Assembly (NCBI GenBank): GCA_947044405.1
Contig: CAMRHE010000352.1
Coordinates: 868,001-932,000, forward strand
Direction of reading: 5' to 3'
DNA: 64,000 bases
Origin: Leptodactylus fallax
Taxonomy: Eukaryota > Chordata > Amphibia > Anura > Leptodactylidae
The notes beneath the pieces are model-generated. The model saw only the letters and a program-made list of their open reading frames with translations, had not been told where the DNA came from and ran no database searches. Positions 35,170 through 46,144 of this stretch are shown here, in pieces. A program made the translations under genes and the position numbers. Numbering within the stretch: the first letter of the stretch is position 1; every line of letters begins with the position of its first letter.

Positions 35170-36449
35170 CAGTGGCTTGCAAAAGTATTTATACCCCTCG
35201 AACTTTTTCAAATTTTGTTACCTTAAAACCACAAACTTAAATGTATTTTATTGAGATTTTAAGTGGTAGACCAACACAAAGTAGCAGATAATTGTAAAGT
35301 GGAACGAAAATGATACATGGTTTTCAAAATTTTAATAAAATAAAAATCTGAAGTGTGATGTGCAAAAGTATTCAGCCCCCCTATATCAATACTTTGTAGA
35401 GCCACCTTTCACTGCACTTACAGCTGCAAGTCTTTTGGGGTATGTCTCTACCAGCTTTGCACATCTAGAGACTGAGATTTTTGCCCATTCTTCTTTGCAA
35501 AATAGCTCAAGCTCAGCCAGATTGGATGGAGAGAGTCTGTGAGCAACAATTTTCATGTCTTGCCACAGATGATCAATGGGATTTAGGTCTGGACTTGGAC
35601 CATTCTAACACATGAATATTCTTTGATTTAAACCATTCAACTGTAGCTCTGGCTGTATGTTTAGGGTCATTGTCTTGCTGGAAGGGGACTCTCCTTCCCT
35701 GTCTCAAGTCTTTTGCAGCCTCCAACAGATTTTCTTCAAGGATTGCCCTGTATTTAGCTCCATTCATCTTCCCATCAACTCTGACCAGCTTCACTGTCCC
35801 TGCTGAAGAAGGTGTGTTCAGGGTGATGAGCAGTGTTACTTTTCCGCCACACATAGCGCTTTGCATTTAGGCCAAAAAGTTTAAATTTGGTCTCATCTGA
35901 CCAGAGCACCTTCTTCCACATGTTTGCTGTGTCACCTATATGTCTTGTGGCAAACTTCAAATGGCACTTCTTATGTCTTTCTTTCAATAATGGTTTTCTT
36001 CTTGCCACTCTTCTGAAGAAGGCCAGATTTGTGGAGTGCATGATTTATAGTTGTCCTGTGGACAGATTCTTCCACCTGAGCTGTGGATTTCTGCAGCTCC
36101 GCCAGAGTGACCATGGGCCTCTTGGCTGCTTCTCTAACCAGTGCTCTCCTTGCTTGATATGTTAGTTTAGGTGGACAGCCATGTCTTGGTAGGTTTGTTG
36201 TTGTCGAATACGTTTTCCATTTTTAGATTGAATAGCACTCCTTGGAATGCTCAGAGTTTGGGATATGTTTTTATAACCTAACCCTGCTTTAAACTACTCC
36301 ACAACTTTAACTCTGACCTGTCTGGTGAGTTCCTTGGTCTTCATGATGCTGTTTGTTCACTAGTGTTCTATAAGAAACCACTGAGGCCATCACAGAACAG
36401 ATGTATTTATACTGAGACTAAATTACACACAAAGGAAACTCTATCCTCT
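35170..36449 (-). mobile_element. Tc1-F transposon, right (5') end missing
   Basis: The left TIR CAGTGGCTTGCAAAAGTATT sits at a TA (35168-35169). The minus-strand transposase and its 5' region follow, but no matching TIR is found at the right, where sequence homology stops near 36449. It appears to have inserted beside a TTAAAGGGG MITE end (35097). Confidence 0.85.
35386..36344 (-). pseudogene. Tc1-F transposase, degenerate
   Basis: ATG at 36344 on the minus strand opens MKTKELTRQ. It ends GGSTKY, stop at 35386. RVARRKPLLK (about 36010), first Asp in WSDETKFKLFG (about 35890), and second Asp in [11 protein letters not shown] (about 35670). The VKHGGGSIMVWGCF segment is deleted at about 35815, and the Glu region reads through frame changes (EWSKSRPKSH). 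Confidence 0.85.
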
Positions 36450-37604
36450 TAAAAAGCGGTTACCTGCGGAAACTATTATGGGGACTGCTGGGGTTCTTTC
36501 GATTTTATTCTGAAATCGTCAGAGAGTAAAGTCCTGCTTGTAAGACTTTTCTCTCCACCTATTTTAAGCGTAATAGGGGACAGAGTCCCCAAATGTTAGT
36601 GTGAACTTAGCATGAGTTTATTGCAAGCTGACTCTCCATCCTAGAGCATGTCAGTTTTTTTTTTTTTCTCTCCAAACCTGTGTAATGTAATATACATTTA
36701 CTATGCATATTATTTGATCTGCATTGATATTACATTTCTAGTAATCATAATAATTAATCTCTCATGGTAAAGGTAATGTTTATATCTATTGAGATACTTC
36801 ATAGTGTCCTGTTCATCAAACAGTCAAAGCCCTCCCACCAGCTTGCTCACAAATACAGGAATTGAGAAGAAGAGACACATGACAAAGCTGCTGAGTCAGG
36901 AAAACCCATTTATCGACCAGATGAAGCACTGATAAAGCACTTTTCCTGTTAACACGGAGAGCCGTGCATCTGCACAGTGCTCTCCCTCCCTATCAGATCA
37001 GTGTAGTGCAAGAGAGGGGAAGCTACATTCTACATACTGTGGCTGGGAGCTGTCCGGACTTCTGCCTCCTGGCACATAATAAGGACAGTGGCCAGGAGAA
37101 CTACTATTCTCTTGGCAGTTGCCCCCTAAGTCTAATACATTAAAAAACACCAGCATAAATGACCAGCAATCGTCCCTGCTGCCTGCAGAGATACATTACT
37201 CGTGTTCAGGCAGCAAGGACGATTGCTGATTCCTGCTGCCGCTGTTTTATTGGGCTTTAGGGATCAACTGGCCAGGAGATGAGTGTTTCTCTCGGCCACT
37301 GTCATTATTATGGGCCAGGAGGCAGAGGTCTGGACAGCTGCCTGTTGGCAGCAAAATTAATATGAACCCCTTCTGAAATGAAGTTGGACTTTATGACAGC
37401 CTACGAACGGGACCTAGCGACCTCCTTAAAACCAGCCCAGTCGACTGATTGGTGGACGTTCATCAGTAAGGGTAGTTTGGCAGGTCACTCTTATGGAGCC
37501 CTCCTTAAAAATATTGCATAGAACATATTTGGTCCCCTCCAGACTACATAGTTTTTACCCTACAGTCTCACCCCTATGCTTCCAGGGCTGTAATGCCATA
37601 GAAG
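36450..37604. other. eya2 intron with a 0.3-kb foldback
   Basis: A large imperfect inverted repeat spans about 37047-37345: GCTGTCCGGACTTCTGCCTC.. pairs with ..GAGGCAGAGGTCTGGACAGC. Inner arms CAGCAATCGTCCCTGCTGCC and GGCAGCAAGGACGATTGCTG surround a centre near 37195. The rest of the stretch shows no recognised feature. Confidence 0.6.
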
Positions 37605-37605
37605 A

Positions 37606-37800
37606 GTGATGGCGAACCTTTTAGAGACCAAGTGCCCAAGCTACAACCCAAAACCCACTAAATTATCGCAAAGTGCCAACACGGCAATTTAACCTTAAAT
37701 TAATCAGGATCTGTTTTATAGTGACCGTGCAATGTTATTACAGTCTGTAATAATATCACAGGTCTGCTATAAAACAGGTACTGTGTGATATAAATAATGA
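37606..37800. mobile_element. hAT end resembling the OC1 (OposCharlie1)-type family
   Basis: The sequence from GTGATGGCGAACCTTTTAGA through AACACGGCAATTTAACC resembles, from memory, the terminal region of a hAT family known from several vertebrates through horizontal transfer. Only this end is visible; it runs into a minisatellite. Confidence 0.5.
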
Positions 37801-38335
37801 AGGGCCCCCAGACAGTACAATGCGCTTCACAGTGGCCCCCAGACAGTACAATGCGCTCCACAGTGGCCCCCAGACAGTATTATATTCTCCACAGTGGCCC
37901 CCACACAGTATTATATGCTACACAGTGGCCCCCACTCAGTATTATATGCTCCAGAGCTGCCCCCACATAGTATTATATGCTCACAGTGGCCCCCACACAG
38001 TATTATATGCTCCACAGTGGCCCCCGCACAGTATTATATGCTCAAGTGGGCCCCCACATAGTATTATATGCTCCACAGTGGCCCCCGCACAGTATTATAT
38101 ACCCACAGTAGGCTCAACACATTATTATATACTCCATAGTGGGCCCCCACACAGTATTATATGCTCCACAGTTGGCCCCCCATACAGTATTATATACTCC
38201 ACAGTAGGCCCCCCATACAGTATTATATGCTCCACAGTAGGCCCCCACACACAGTATTATATGCTCCACAGTAGGCCTTCACACACAGTATTATATGCTC
38301 CACAGTGGACCCCCCCCATACAGTATTATATGATA
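37800..38335. repeat. 31-bp minisatellite array, about 16 units
   Basis: The unit is close to CACAGTGGCCCCCACACAGTATTATATGCTC. Its inverse matches the arrays at 47690, 49795 and 52190. It gives a repetitive open frame of no coding meaning. Confidence 0.85.
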
Positions 38336-38860
38336 CTTACCTGAAGTCCCACGAAGAGCAGCCGGGCACCGTCCTTTTTCTGAATGCAGGCGCTGATGAC
38401 TTAGGTCATCACACCTGCATCGGGGCAGAGGTCACACTCTGCAGTCAGTGTAAGTCAGTGCAGTCAGATTAATACCTTTTGAAACTAAAATTAATATGAA
38501 ATATTTTTTTCAAATTTTTTTGCCTAAACCTTGGTTGCTTCTTATAGTCAGACATGTCCTGTAGTCATACTTATACTGTATTTTTCAGTCTCCATCTTTT
38601 TTTGCAGAACAAAAAAGTGGGGTACACTAATTTTCTGTATTGCAAAAATGGACAAAGATGTATAAAATATTGAAGACTGTAGCATGGAATTTGTTTACAT
38701 ACATTTTTTTTTTTGGCATACAATTTTTTAATTTTTCAAAATGGAGACATGGACTATATTGTAAAAACATGATGTGAACCTAGCCTGTTGCTCAGCGGTC
38801 ACCTTGTTTGATGTTGGACACCTCTAGCTCTGTTATATGATGAGATGTCTGTATGTGCAG
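38336..38860. other. eya2 intron upstream of the fourth exon
   Basis: Starts with ACTTACCTGAAG after the array and later contains a T/A-rich MITE end (GATGTGAACCTAGCCT, 38768-38783). No coding sequence. Confidence 0.45.
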
Positions 38861-38961
38861 GAAAGGAGTGTTGCTTTGAGAGGATAATGCAAAGATTCGG
38901 GAGGAAAGCTGTATATGTTGTAATTGGAGATGGTGTGGAGGAGGAACAAGCGGCAAAAAAG
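38861..38961 (+). CDS. eya2: eya2 exon: HAD motif IV (GDGVEEE)
   Basis: 101-bp exon, acceptor TATGTGCAG, donor AAG|GTAACA. The first two bases complete the Gly codon. It reads [20 protein letters not shown] then [13 protein letters not shown] and ends in phase 0. VIGDGVEEE is HAD motif IV, whose acidic residues hold the catalytic magnesium in Eya phosphatases. [16 protein letters not shown] is Eya2-like (Eya1 reads FERIIQRFGRKVVYVV). One residue differs from what I recall as the vertebrate norm (EEEQAAKK versus EEEQGAKK). Confidence 0.95.
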
Positions 38962-39350
38962 GTAACAAACTCTGACACAAGATTTAACTGCAGCCTGAAA
39001 TGTAATGATCTGTTTCTTCCTGTATAGTAATTTCCAGAAGTTTCCAGAGCAATTTCCTCCAGCAAATCCCCTGTAATTTTCAGATGGGTTCAGCCATTGT
39101 ACTCACTGCTCCCACACCAGAGAAGAAGCAGACTGTTTCTGAAGTCACACACATCCTTTAGTTCAGAACTGCGGCTTTATATAAGAACACATAATATGTT
39201 TGCGTTTGCTCTAGTAAATGGCATAAGAGTGGCTACACTCAGTCACAAAAAAACATGTAGGCACATCAACACAGACTGATAAAAATCTAAACCAGATGGC
39301 TGCACAGTTTAAGATTTTCTTCTGACAAGAATTGGTGTTTTGTGGATCAA
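38962..39350. other. eya2 intron, first part
   Basis: Starts at donor GTAACAAAC. No repeat or coding feature recognised. Confidence 0.4.
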
Positions 39351-39827
39351 TTAAAGGGGTTTTCCCACAACAACATTTTTCATACAAAAGTACATTGCAA
39401 AATATCACTGTTACCAAAATTGGATATTTCACTAGAAAAAGTCAAATGAACTTCCCACTTTCCCTACCGCAGTTTGAGCACTGTTGCCACTGGATACGTC
39501 CTGTAGTTCATCTTTATCCATTATTATACATCTGGCCTACCTAACCATGCATTTGCCATTCTAACAGTTGGAGCATTGCAGTGCACAGATCATTTCTATT
39601 GGGATTGGTGAGTGTGGCAGTTTGGGACCAGCTGTATGTGGGAACTGTAATTTTTATAGTGAAGCAGATGGTCACATGCTGCATAGTAATAAACACCCAC
39701 TCTTGACATTGTAAGGTGAAAATTTAATGGGGCGCTATAGGGGTGCAGATCTCAGAAGACAGGGTACATAGGAGGTAAGTGAAGTCACAGTCACTGTGCA
39801 GATGGTTTAACTGCATGTTTGCTGAAG

Positions 39828-39882
<55 letters not shown>

Positions 39883-39897
39883 GGAAAACCCCTTTAA
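39351..39897. mobile_element. TTAA MITE with internal AT microsatellite
   Basis: TTAA (39351-39354) AAGGGGTTTTCCCACAACAA and inverse TTGTTGGGAAAACCCCTTTAA (TTAA 39894-39897). An (AT)n microsatellite at 39838-39877 adjoins the right TIR. Confidence 0.78.
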
Positions 39898-40450
39898 ACA
39901 ACAGCATTCCAAAATTAGAAATATTTACCTTTAAAGGGGTAAAAAGTTATGTCCTGAAAATATACCCTATAGGTATATCTTCATATACCTCCAACTATTA
40001 AGTCTCCGGACAGTAAGCTCACTAATATTCACTGCACTATGATGTCAACAGTACAGTGAATACTAATGACGACTCCCAGACATTAAACTGAAGGCTTTGT
40101 TTTATGTATTTTTATCAAAAGGTCTGATGGGGTTTGAATCTAGCACCTTAGGTGTGGAAGACAGGCAACGTATTGGTGGAGCCAGATTTAGCTAATCTAT
40201 ATCAGATAATTTTTTCCATGACAAATCTTCATTACCCTGTATGTTTGCATGTGTAATACATTGGTATATAAAGATATATCTCTATATGCCAGTACACGGT
40301 TTGCTTTAAAACAATAAATTGTTTTGGATTCCTCTCTAATTTAATTACAGTTTTAGTAATTTCTTTAAAAAGAATTATCTATATATGTATAATTTATTAA
40401 ATAAATTACTAAAACTTTAACATAGGAAACTAAATTACAATAAACCTACT
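39898..40450. other. eya2 intron, AT-rich
   Basis: Apart from the tRNA-like relic at 40128-40187 I see only AT-rich sequence, including short AATTTATTAAATAAATT-type inverted motifs near 40390. Confidence 0.4.
40128..40187 (-). repeat. Possible tRNA-derived relic
   Basis: The minus strand reads TGGCTCCACCAATACG, then GCCTGTCTTCC, then GATTCAAACCCC. These resemble the D-arm, anticodon region and B-box (GGTTCAAATCCC) of a tRNA or tRNA-derived SINE. The A-box is poor and no acceptor stem is evident. Confidence 0.3.
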
Positions 40451-40463
40451 TTAGTAATGCACT

Positions 40464-41337
40464 CTTTTTTAAACTGTAACTTTTATTAAAGTTTTATAAA
40501 TTTTTACAAGATAACAAGAGAAAATCACAAAAACATGAAGTGATGTAGCAGAACAGTTGTCATCCAAGAACAATCACAGAATGGGTAAACAGAAGCATTG
40601 GACACAAATCACAGACATAAGGGAGACAACAAGAAGGGAAGGCAGGTTGGTGGGTGGAGAGATTAGAGACCATGAAGGATACAATATGTGCCCTACATAC
40701 AGTACTTCCATGGTATTGTTGAGAGTGGCAGTCGGGTATTTCAGGCTATGTACATCTTTAATACGAGAGCAGGGCCCGTAGGAGGGTTCACACACTTCCA
40801 GTGGAGAGCCACAAGTGTTTTAGCAGCAGTGCAAAGATATAAAAACAGCTTGGACATCTTTTTGCCAAGGTTTCGGGGAGGCAGATTAAGCAAGTAAATG
40901 AGTGGGTCCAGTGGAACACTCTGTATAAATAAATCATCAGTCAAAACTTTAACTTCTGTCCAAAATGGGCAGATTAAAGAGCAGTCCCAGAATATATTAT
41001 ACAACGTGAAAGTCATCTCCAGCAGGTAGGGAAGACACAAGGGTTAAGGGTATGCATTAGTAACGGGGTATGGTACCAATGCATCAAGATTTTATACTGG
41101 GTCTCATGAAATGTTATGCATGTTGATGACTTAGCTGCACGGGACGATATGATTTGCCTTTGAGCGGGTGAGATCTGCTTGCCAATAGTCTCAGTCCACT
41201 TAATCATGTATTTGTGAGCCAGAGGATTCCATCCCTCTGGAGAGGAGAGCAATCGGTATATGTCAGAAATCAGGCCCTTTGTGGAGGTACCAGCTCGGCA
41301 TATCCTCTCAAAAACGGTAGGGACTTCTTGGGGCCCC
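40464..41337 (-). mobile_element. 5'-truncated L1-like LINE, ORF2 C-terminus
   Basis: An 874-bp minus-strand insertion with target duplication TTAGTAATGCACT (40451-40463 and 41338-41350) and a T-run at its 3' end. The minus strand encodes the end of ORF2: WTETIGKQIS, ILMHWYHTPL, CVFPTCWR, then FWDCSLICPFWTEV and ALHWK, in broken frames. Related to the L1-like elements at 22930, 43725 and 56986. Confidence 0.88.
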
Positions 41338-41491
41338 TTAGTAATGCACTTTATTAGATCTCCATCACAAAACATAGTAAGGCCAGGTTCACACTACCAT
41401 TATTTAATGTCCGTTGTTCTCATCCATAACAGTTAGACTGAATTTCTTTCCCACAAACCTATAGTTTTTACATTCTTTTTTTCTGTTGCAG

Positions 41492-41572
41492 CACAACATG
41501 CCATTCTGGCGAATCTCCTGTCACACTGACCTGGAGGCCTTACGACATGCCCTGGAGCTGGAATACTTGTAG
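41492..41572 (+). CDS. eya2: eya2 last coding exon and stop
   Basis: Acceptor TTTTTTTCTGTTGCAG at 41491. In phase 0 the exon reads [20 protein letters not shown] then LELEYL and stops with TAG at 41570-41572. [26 protein letters not shown] is the Eya2 C-terminus (Eya1: [19 protein letters not shown]), which fixes the paralogue. It is the last strand-helix of the Eya domain, used in phosphatase folding and Six binding. Confidence 0.97.
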   Translation, partial: HNMPFWRISCHTDLEALRHALELEYL

Positions 41573-42085
41573 CACTTCCTCCATACACATCCAACTGCAG
41601 ACATCCAGCATAGGGACAAGGGACCATTGATGCCCTAAATGTAGGACCTGCTCGGAAGCTTATACCTAACCTAGACTATTTATAAGCACAATAGACTTAT
41701 TACAGGCTCAAATTATGCCACTTCAACTCCCTCCACTACGTAATAACCTGGACTTGATGGACAAAGGAGTCAAAATTTTTTTTTTTTTTTTTTTTTGTCT
41801 TATTTATGGACTTGTCTTATATTGTTGTCCTGTCCTTGCACTCCTTTTACCTGTCACTTGTGGTAGGGGGTATTACAAGGATCTTATTTAATAATTCCTA
41901 AGGAGCAGTGCGTCTTGAACAATAGTTTTGGTTAATGAGTATAATGTTCTGTTTTCTACTTGTCGCTGGGATGTGGACTTTGCATGTGTCTGCAGTGTGC
42001 CTTCTGCAGCTGAGTTTTTCTATATAAAGCAGAACATTGTCCTGGCTGAAAGACATTAAATAAAATAAAAAAAGGTAAAATGTTT
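41573..42085 (+). other. eya2: eya2 3' untranslated region
   Basis: About 0.5 kb from the stop codon to just past AATAAA. It contains a T-run (41775-41797). The end point is inferred; alternative AATAAA sites follow (42351). Confidence 0.7.
42059..42064 (+). promoter_or_regulatory. eya2: Polyadenylation signal AATAAA
   Basis: AATAAA in ACATTAAATAAAATAAAAAAAGG, 487 bp after the stop. An overlapping second AATAAA-like hexamer follows. Confidence 0.65.
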
Positions 42086-42364
42086 ACGTTTGGGGAAAAA
42101 CAGCATCAGTAGTATTCTTAAATTCTTGTTCCACCTGTGGTATAACTTTATAACATCTACTATAGCCTCAAATCAGTTATGTGATTTATGGGATCTCTCT
42201 GCGGCATGCACTTTTCTGGTATCCTCTGCTTCCCACAGAGAGCTGGAAGTTTACTTAAAGGAGAGGTACATCTTTGCATATTTACTGAAACAAAAAAAAC
42301 AGCTTTGAATGGTCCCTTATAATCGACACTAATGACAAATATAACTGAAAATAAAGAGGAGTTT

Positions 42365-42655
42365 GAGGTGTACTTCCACCTTCAATTCCTCTCCACTTTC
42401 GGGTCCTCAACTTCATGAGGTGAGAAGCTAAAGTAGAGCTTCAGCTTTTCTCTGAAGGCTTTTACATGCTGGTTAGCCCCAGATGAATGGGACTAATCAG
42501 AAGAATGGCTTGTGCCGCAGATTCTGCAGTTAAATCATCTGCGGAATCATCAACAATCGAGTAGGATGGTTATTTTTTCCACATCCTGCTTCAGTTTCTC
42601 CATCTTGAATCTGCCTCACATTGTATTGAAAGGGAGGCAATGTGTGTGCTTGGAT
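42365..42655. repeat. Diverged fragment of the MITE seen at 34677
   Basis: AGATGAATGGGACTAATCAG, GATTCTGCAGTTAAATCATC and TTTTTCCACATCCTGCTTCAG align with 34810-34960. Confidence 0.6.
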
Positions 42656-42899
42656 CATGCAACCATGTATAACTTCTCTGCTCCTTGTTGAACTCTGACA
42701 AGTACCTGAGAAGACTTTTGAATTGTACAGACGTCAACTTGAGAGGAAACACTTTCTCTGCTTCTCAGCAGATCCAGATTCTGGATCTAAATATGTAACT
42801 TTCAACAATGTCTTTTGCAATTGACAACATAGAGAGGAGTTGGCTACTCACTGAGCAGAAACTTAATAGGGCAGATGGAGATGGAAACATGGAGGTTCA

Positions 42900-43310
42900 T
42901 AATGGTCAGGCAGAGAGTTGAATAACAGAAAGAGGAGTAGAGGGAAGAGTGGCAGAAAGGCCTGTCCTGACATGGAACACTCCAGTAACTTTGCCAAGTT
43001 GGCAGATGAATGGGACATCAGCCCATGGGTAGCGCAGCTGCAGCAACCAGCAACCTGTTCCAGTATGAAGAGGAATGGGAGTATAGGAAAGACAGAAAGA
43101 TCTGTTAGTGAGGGACTCTATTATGGAAACAGGACAATCTGTTGCAAAGACTGGGAATACTGAACAGTGTGTTCTGGTTCAGTATATCATGGATCAAGCT
43201 GATGGATTACTGGGAGAGGCTAGGAAGTATTCAGTGGTTATGGAGCACATTGACACCAATGACAAACTAGGAAGGTCCTCCAAAAATAATTTAGGGATTT
43301 AAGGCAAGGA
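42900..43310 (+). pseudogene. CR1-like LINE relic, ORF1 esterase-like segment
   Basis: VSEGLYYGNRTICCKDW (about 43105) and VVMEHIDTNDKLGRSSKNNLGI (about 43235-43300) resemble the GDSIIRxTxxxVC and VVVHIGTNDxxxxxxxxxxxxF motifs of the SGNH-type esterase domain in CR1-like LINE ORF1. Frames are broken and key residues are lost. Confidence 0.45.
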
Positions 43311-43724
43311 CAACAAAGGTAGTATTTTAGGAAATATTACTAATACCACGGGTCACACCAGGGAGGCAGTGTGAGATTAGGGAGGTAAACAAATGGCAAA
43401 AGAATCAGTGTGCAAAGTAGAGGTTTGGATTCTTGCAGAAGTGGACTGAAGTACAGTTTAGATAGTAGCAGGAGGCTAAGAAAGGAAAATGTGGGTGGAA
43501 CAAAGGGAGAGGTTAGAACAGTTATGTGGGGGTGTGGTTTGGCTGCCAAGTCACATGGCCGCACAGTGACTGATTTCCTGTCTCACCCAAGGAACTTCCC
43601 AATATTACCTTAAAAAGAACCTGCAAAGTGACTTGTCACCTAGTCAGGAAAAGAAAAAACTGCAGCTGGCCCTACAAAACCGCTAGATTTCTTCTTCACA
43701 CAGCTTCAAGAATTTTCTCAAGAT
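43311..43724. other. Purine-rich sequence before the L1 relic
   Basis: Probably further CR1-like relic (AAATGTGGGTGGAACAAAGGG). No clear coding motif. Confidence 0.35.
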
Positions 43725-44930
43725 GGCGCCTCTTCTCTGCTCTATGCCTCCCTGTACTAGAGGTTCCTGTGTCCCCCTCACTTACATACCTTATTAAATG
43801 GAAATATAGGGACATTTGCCGATTATCATGCCTTGGAGCTGCTACCTGAAGGGCAATCCTTTTCTCTACCCTCCACGCTTGATTCAAGAATCCCAGCAAA
43901 GCAAAGACAGAAACTCCCCTCCGCCGCACTGGTAAGGTGCCAGGCGAGTGATCGTTTTTCTTCTCAAAAGGATCCTTTTGAAAACGTACCCTCTTCTGAC
44001 AATCCCATAACTGGATCTACCATGAAAGCTCTACTCCAAATCCTGAACCATTCTTTACACAAGATGGTTTTGCAAAACTGCTGGCTTCCCTGAATTTCCC
44101 TGTACAGGAGCTAGGGCAGAGAGTTCATCATATAGAATCTAAAATGGATGGATTTGCATCTTACATAATGGGCATCTATTAATTTGTTATGAGGGTAATT
44201 AACACAAATGAAAACAAAGATTGCAGATATGGAGGATAGATCTAGGAGAAACAACATGACATTTAGAGGAGTACCTGAAACAGTGGCTCCACAAGATCTT
44301 ACTCACTACATTCAGGAATTTATTAAAACCACGCTCCCTAAATGTTCTGCAAAAGATTTGATTATAGATAGAGCACATAGTGTACCTAGACCTAAAAACC
44401 ATCAAATGATGTACCATGTGATGTTCTAGTAAGGGTGAATTTTTTTCCACATAAAAGACCTTCTAATGACAGATACCATGAAGAATGAATCGTTCCTGTA
44501 AAAATATAAAATGCTCTCCATCTTTACAGATCTCTCCGTGACTACCCTTCAACTTCACAGGCAACTAGGGTCTATTACTTCCACTCTCAGGGAACATCAG
44601 ATTAACTACAGATGGGGTTTCTTGGGTCGCTTGCTAATAACTTGCAACAACAATCTGCATGTTATAAAGACTCTTGTAGGTGGCAGAGCTCTGTTACTAC
44701 TTTGGAATTTGCCAACACCTGAGACACAATCTCATGGCAGACCAACTCTGCAACACCTTCAGGAGAACCAGAAAGTTGCAGGATCTCGTAAACCGACTCA
44801 TCCTTGAGGTACAAAATGCAATGACTTTTTGGGTGATATTCCAATGGCCCTTGCCCTTGGCTTCATCACTGTTCTTTCCCCTGAGTTATCCAGCGTTAGT
44901 ACTGTGTAATTTTTATCTTTGAAGTGTGGT
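43725..44930 (+). pseudogene. L1-like ORF1 relic
   Basis: KIADMEDRSRRNNMTFRGVP (about 44215-44275) is the RRM entry of L1 ORF1p. LIIDRAHSVPRPK follows, and after frame changes FTDLSVTTLQLHRQLGSITS and YRWGF. The same motifs occur in order in the ORF1 of the L1 at 61325-61951 (minus). Multiple stops. Confidence 0.8.
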
Positions 44931-44967
44931 TCCCTATACTGCATGTTAGATATTTGTATTGGTATTA

Positions 44968-46144
44968 CTTAACCCTTTCCCGACATCAGCCGTAATAGTA
45001 CAGCGGATGCCAGGTGCTTAAATATGGCAGCCGCTCGGGACCCGAGCAGCCACCATAGCCGCCGGGTTTCTGCTGTATTATACAGCAGACACCCAGCGGT
45101 AATCCCCACGATCAGTGCCCGCAATGATCGCAGGAATTAACCCCTCTGGCGCCTTGGTCAAAGCTGACCGAGTCGCCATTTTGCCTGGGATAGCCGGCAC
45201 CTGAAGCCAGCTCTGGGGTCGGCGTCCCATTGCTATGACAGCCAGGAGCCTTCTGAAGATTTCCAGGCCTGTCTTTCATTAGTTTCTAGTTAGTACACTA
45301 TGTAGCCTGCAATAGAAGCGCCGTTTTTTTGCAATAATTAGCATAGTAATGCATTGCATTAGTGATATTTAAAAATATTAGTGATTTTTAAAATATTAAA
45401 AGTTCAAATCACCCCTCTTTCCCTAGAACACATGTAAAACTAGTTAAATATTGTGAAACACATACACATTGGGTATCCCTTTGTCTGAAAACGCCCTGTC
45501 TGCAAATCTATAAAAATATTTTTCCTGTACGGTAAATGCCGGAGCGGGAAAAAAAAATCAAAAGTGCCAAACTGCCATTTTTTCACTGTTTAAAATTTGA
45601 ATAAAAAGTGATCAAAGCAATAGTAATTCCCCAAAATGGAATAACTAAAAATTACACCTGGTCCCACAAAAAAAGACGCCCTATACATCCGCGTACACGG
45701 AAGTATAAAAAAGTTATGGGTGTCAGAATATGGCGACTTTTTTTTTAAAAAAATATTTTTGCACAGTTTTGGATTTTTGTTAAGGAGTTAAAATGTAAAT
45801 AATACAATATAAATTTAGTATCCCCGGAATCGTACTCAAACATAGAATACAGATGACATGTCATTTTGGCTGTAGAGTGAACACCTTAAAAACGAAGCCC
45901 ATAAGAAAGTCGCACAAATGCACTTTTTCTTCAAATCCACCCCATTCTGAATTTTTTCCAGCTTCCCAGTACATTGTACAGAATAATAAATGGTAGCATC
46001 ATGAAGAACAATTTGTCCCACAAACATTAAGAACTCATATGGCTCTAAGAATGGAAAAATAAAAAAGTTATTGGGTTTGGAAGGGGGAAGGGAGGGGAGT
46101 CAAAAACGAAAATCGAAAAATGTCACCGGCAGGAAGGGGTTAAG
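44968..46144. mobile_element. 1.2-kb element with TTAACCCTTTCC ends
   Basis: Left CTTAACCCTTTCCCGACATC, right CCGGCAGGAAGGGGTTAAG. It is non-coding and inserted in the spacer of the L1 relic. Superfamily not determined; the target duplication is unclear. Confidence 0.6.

Noticed and set aside
37820..38344. 174-codon repetitive frame (TVAPTQYYMLQ-like)
   Set aside because: Same reason: a 31-bp array inside non-coding repeat DNA.
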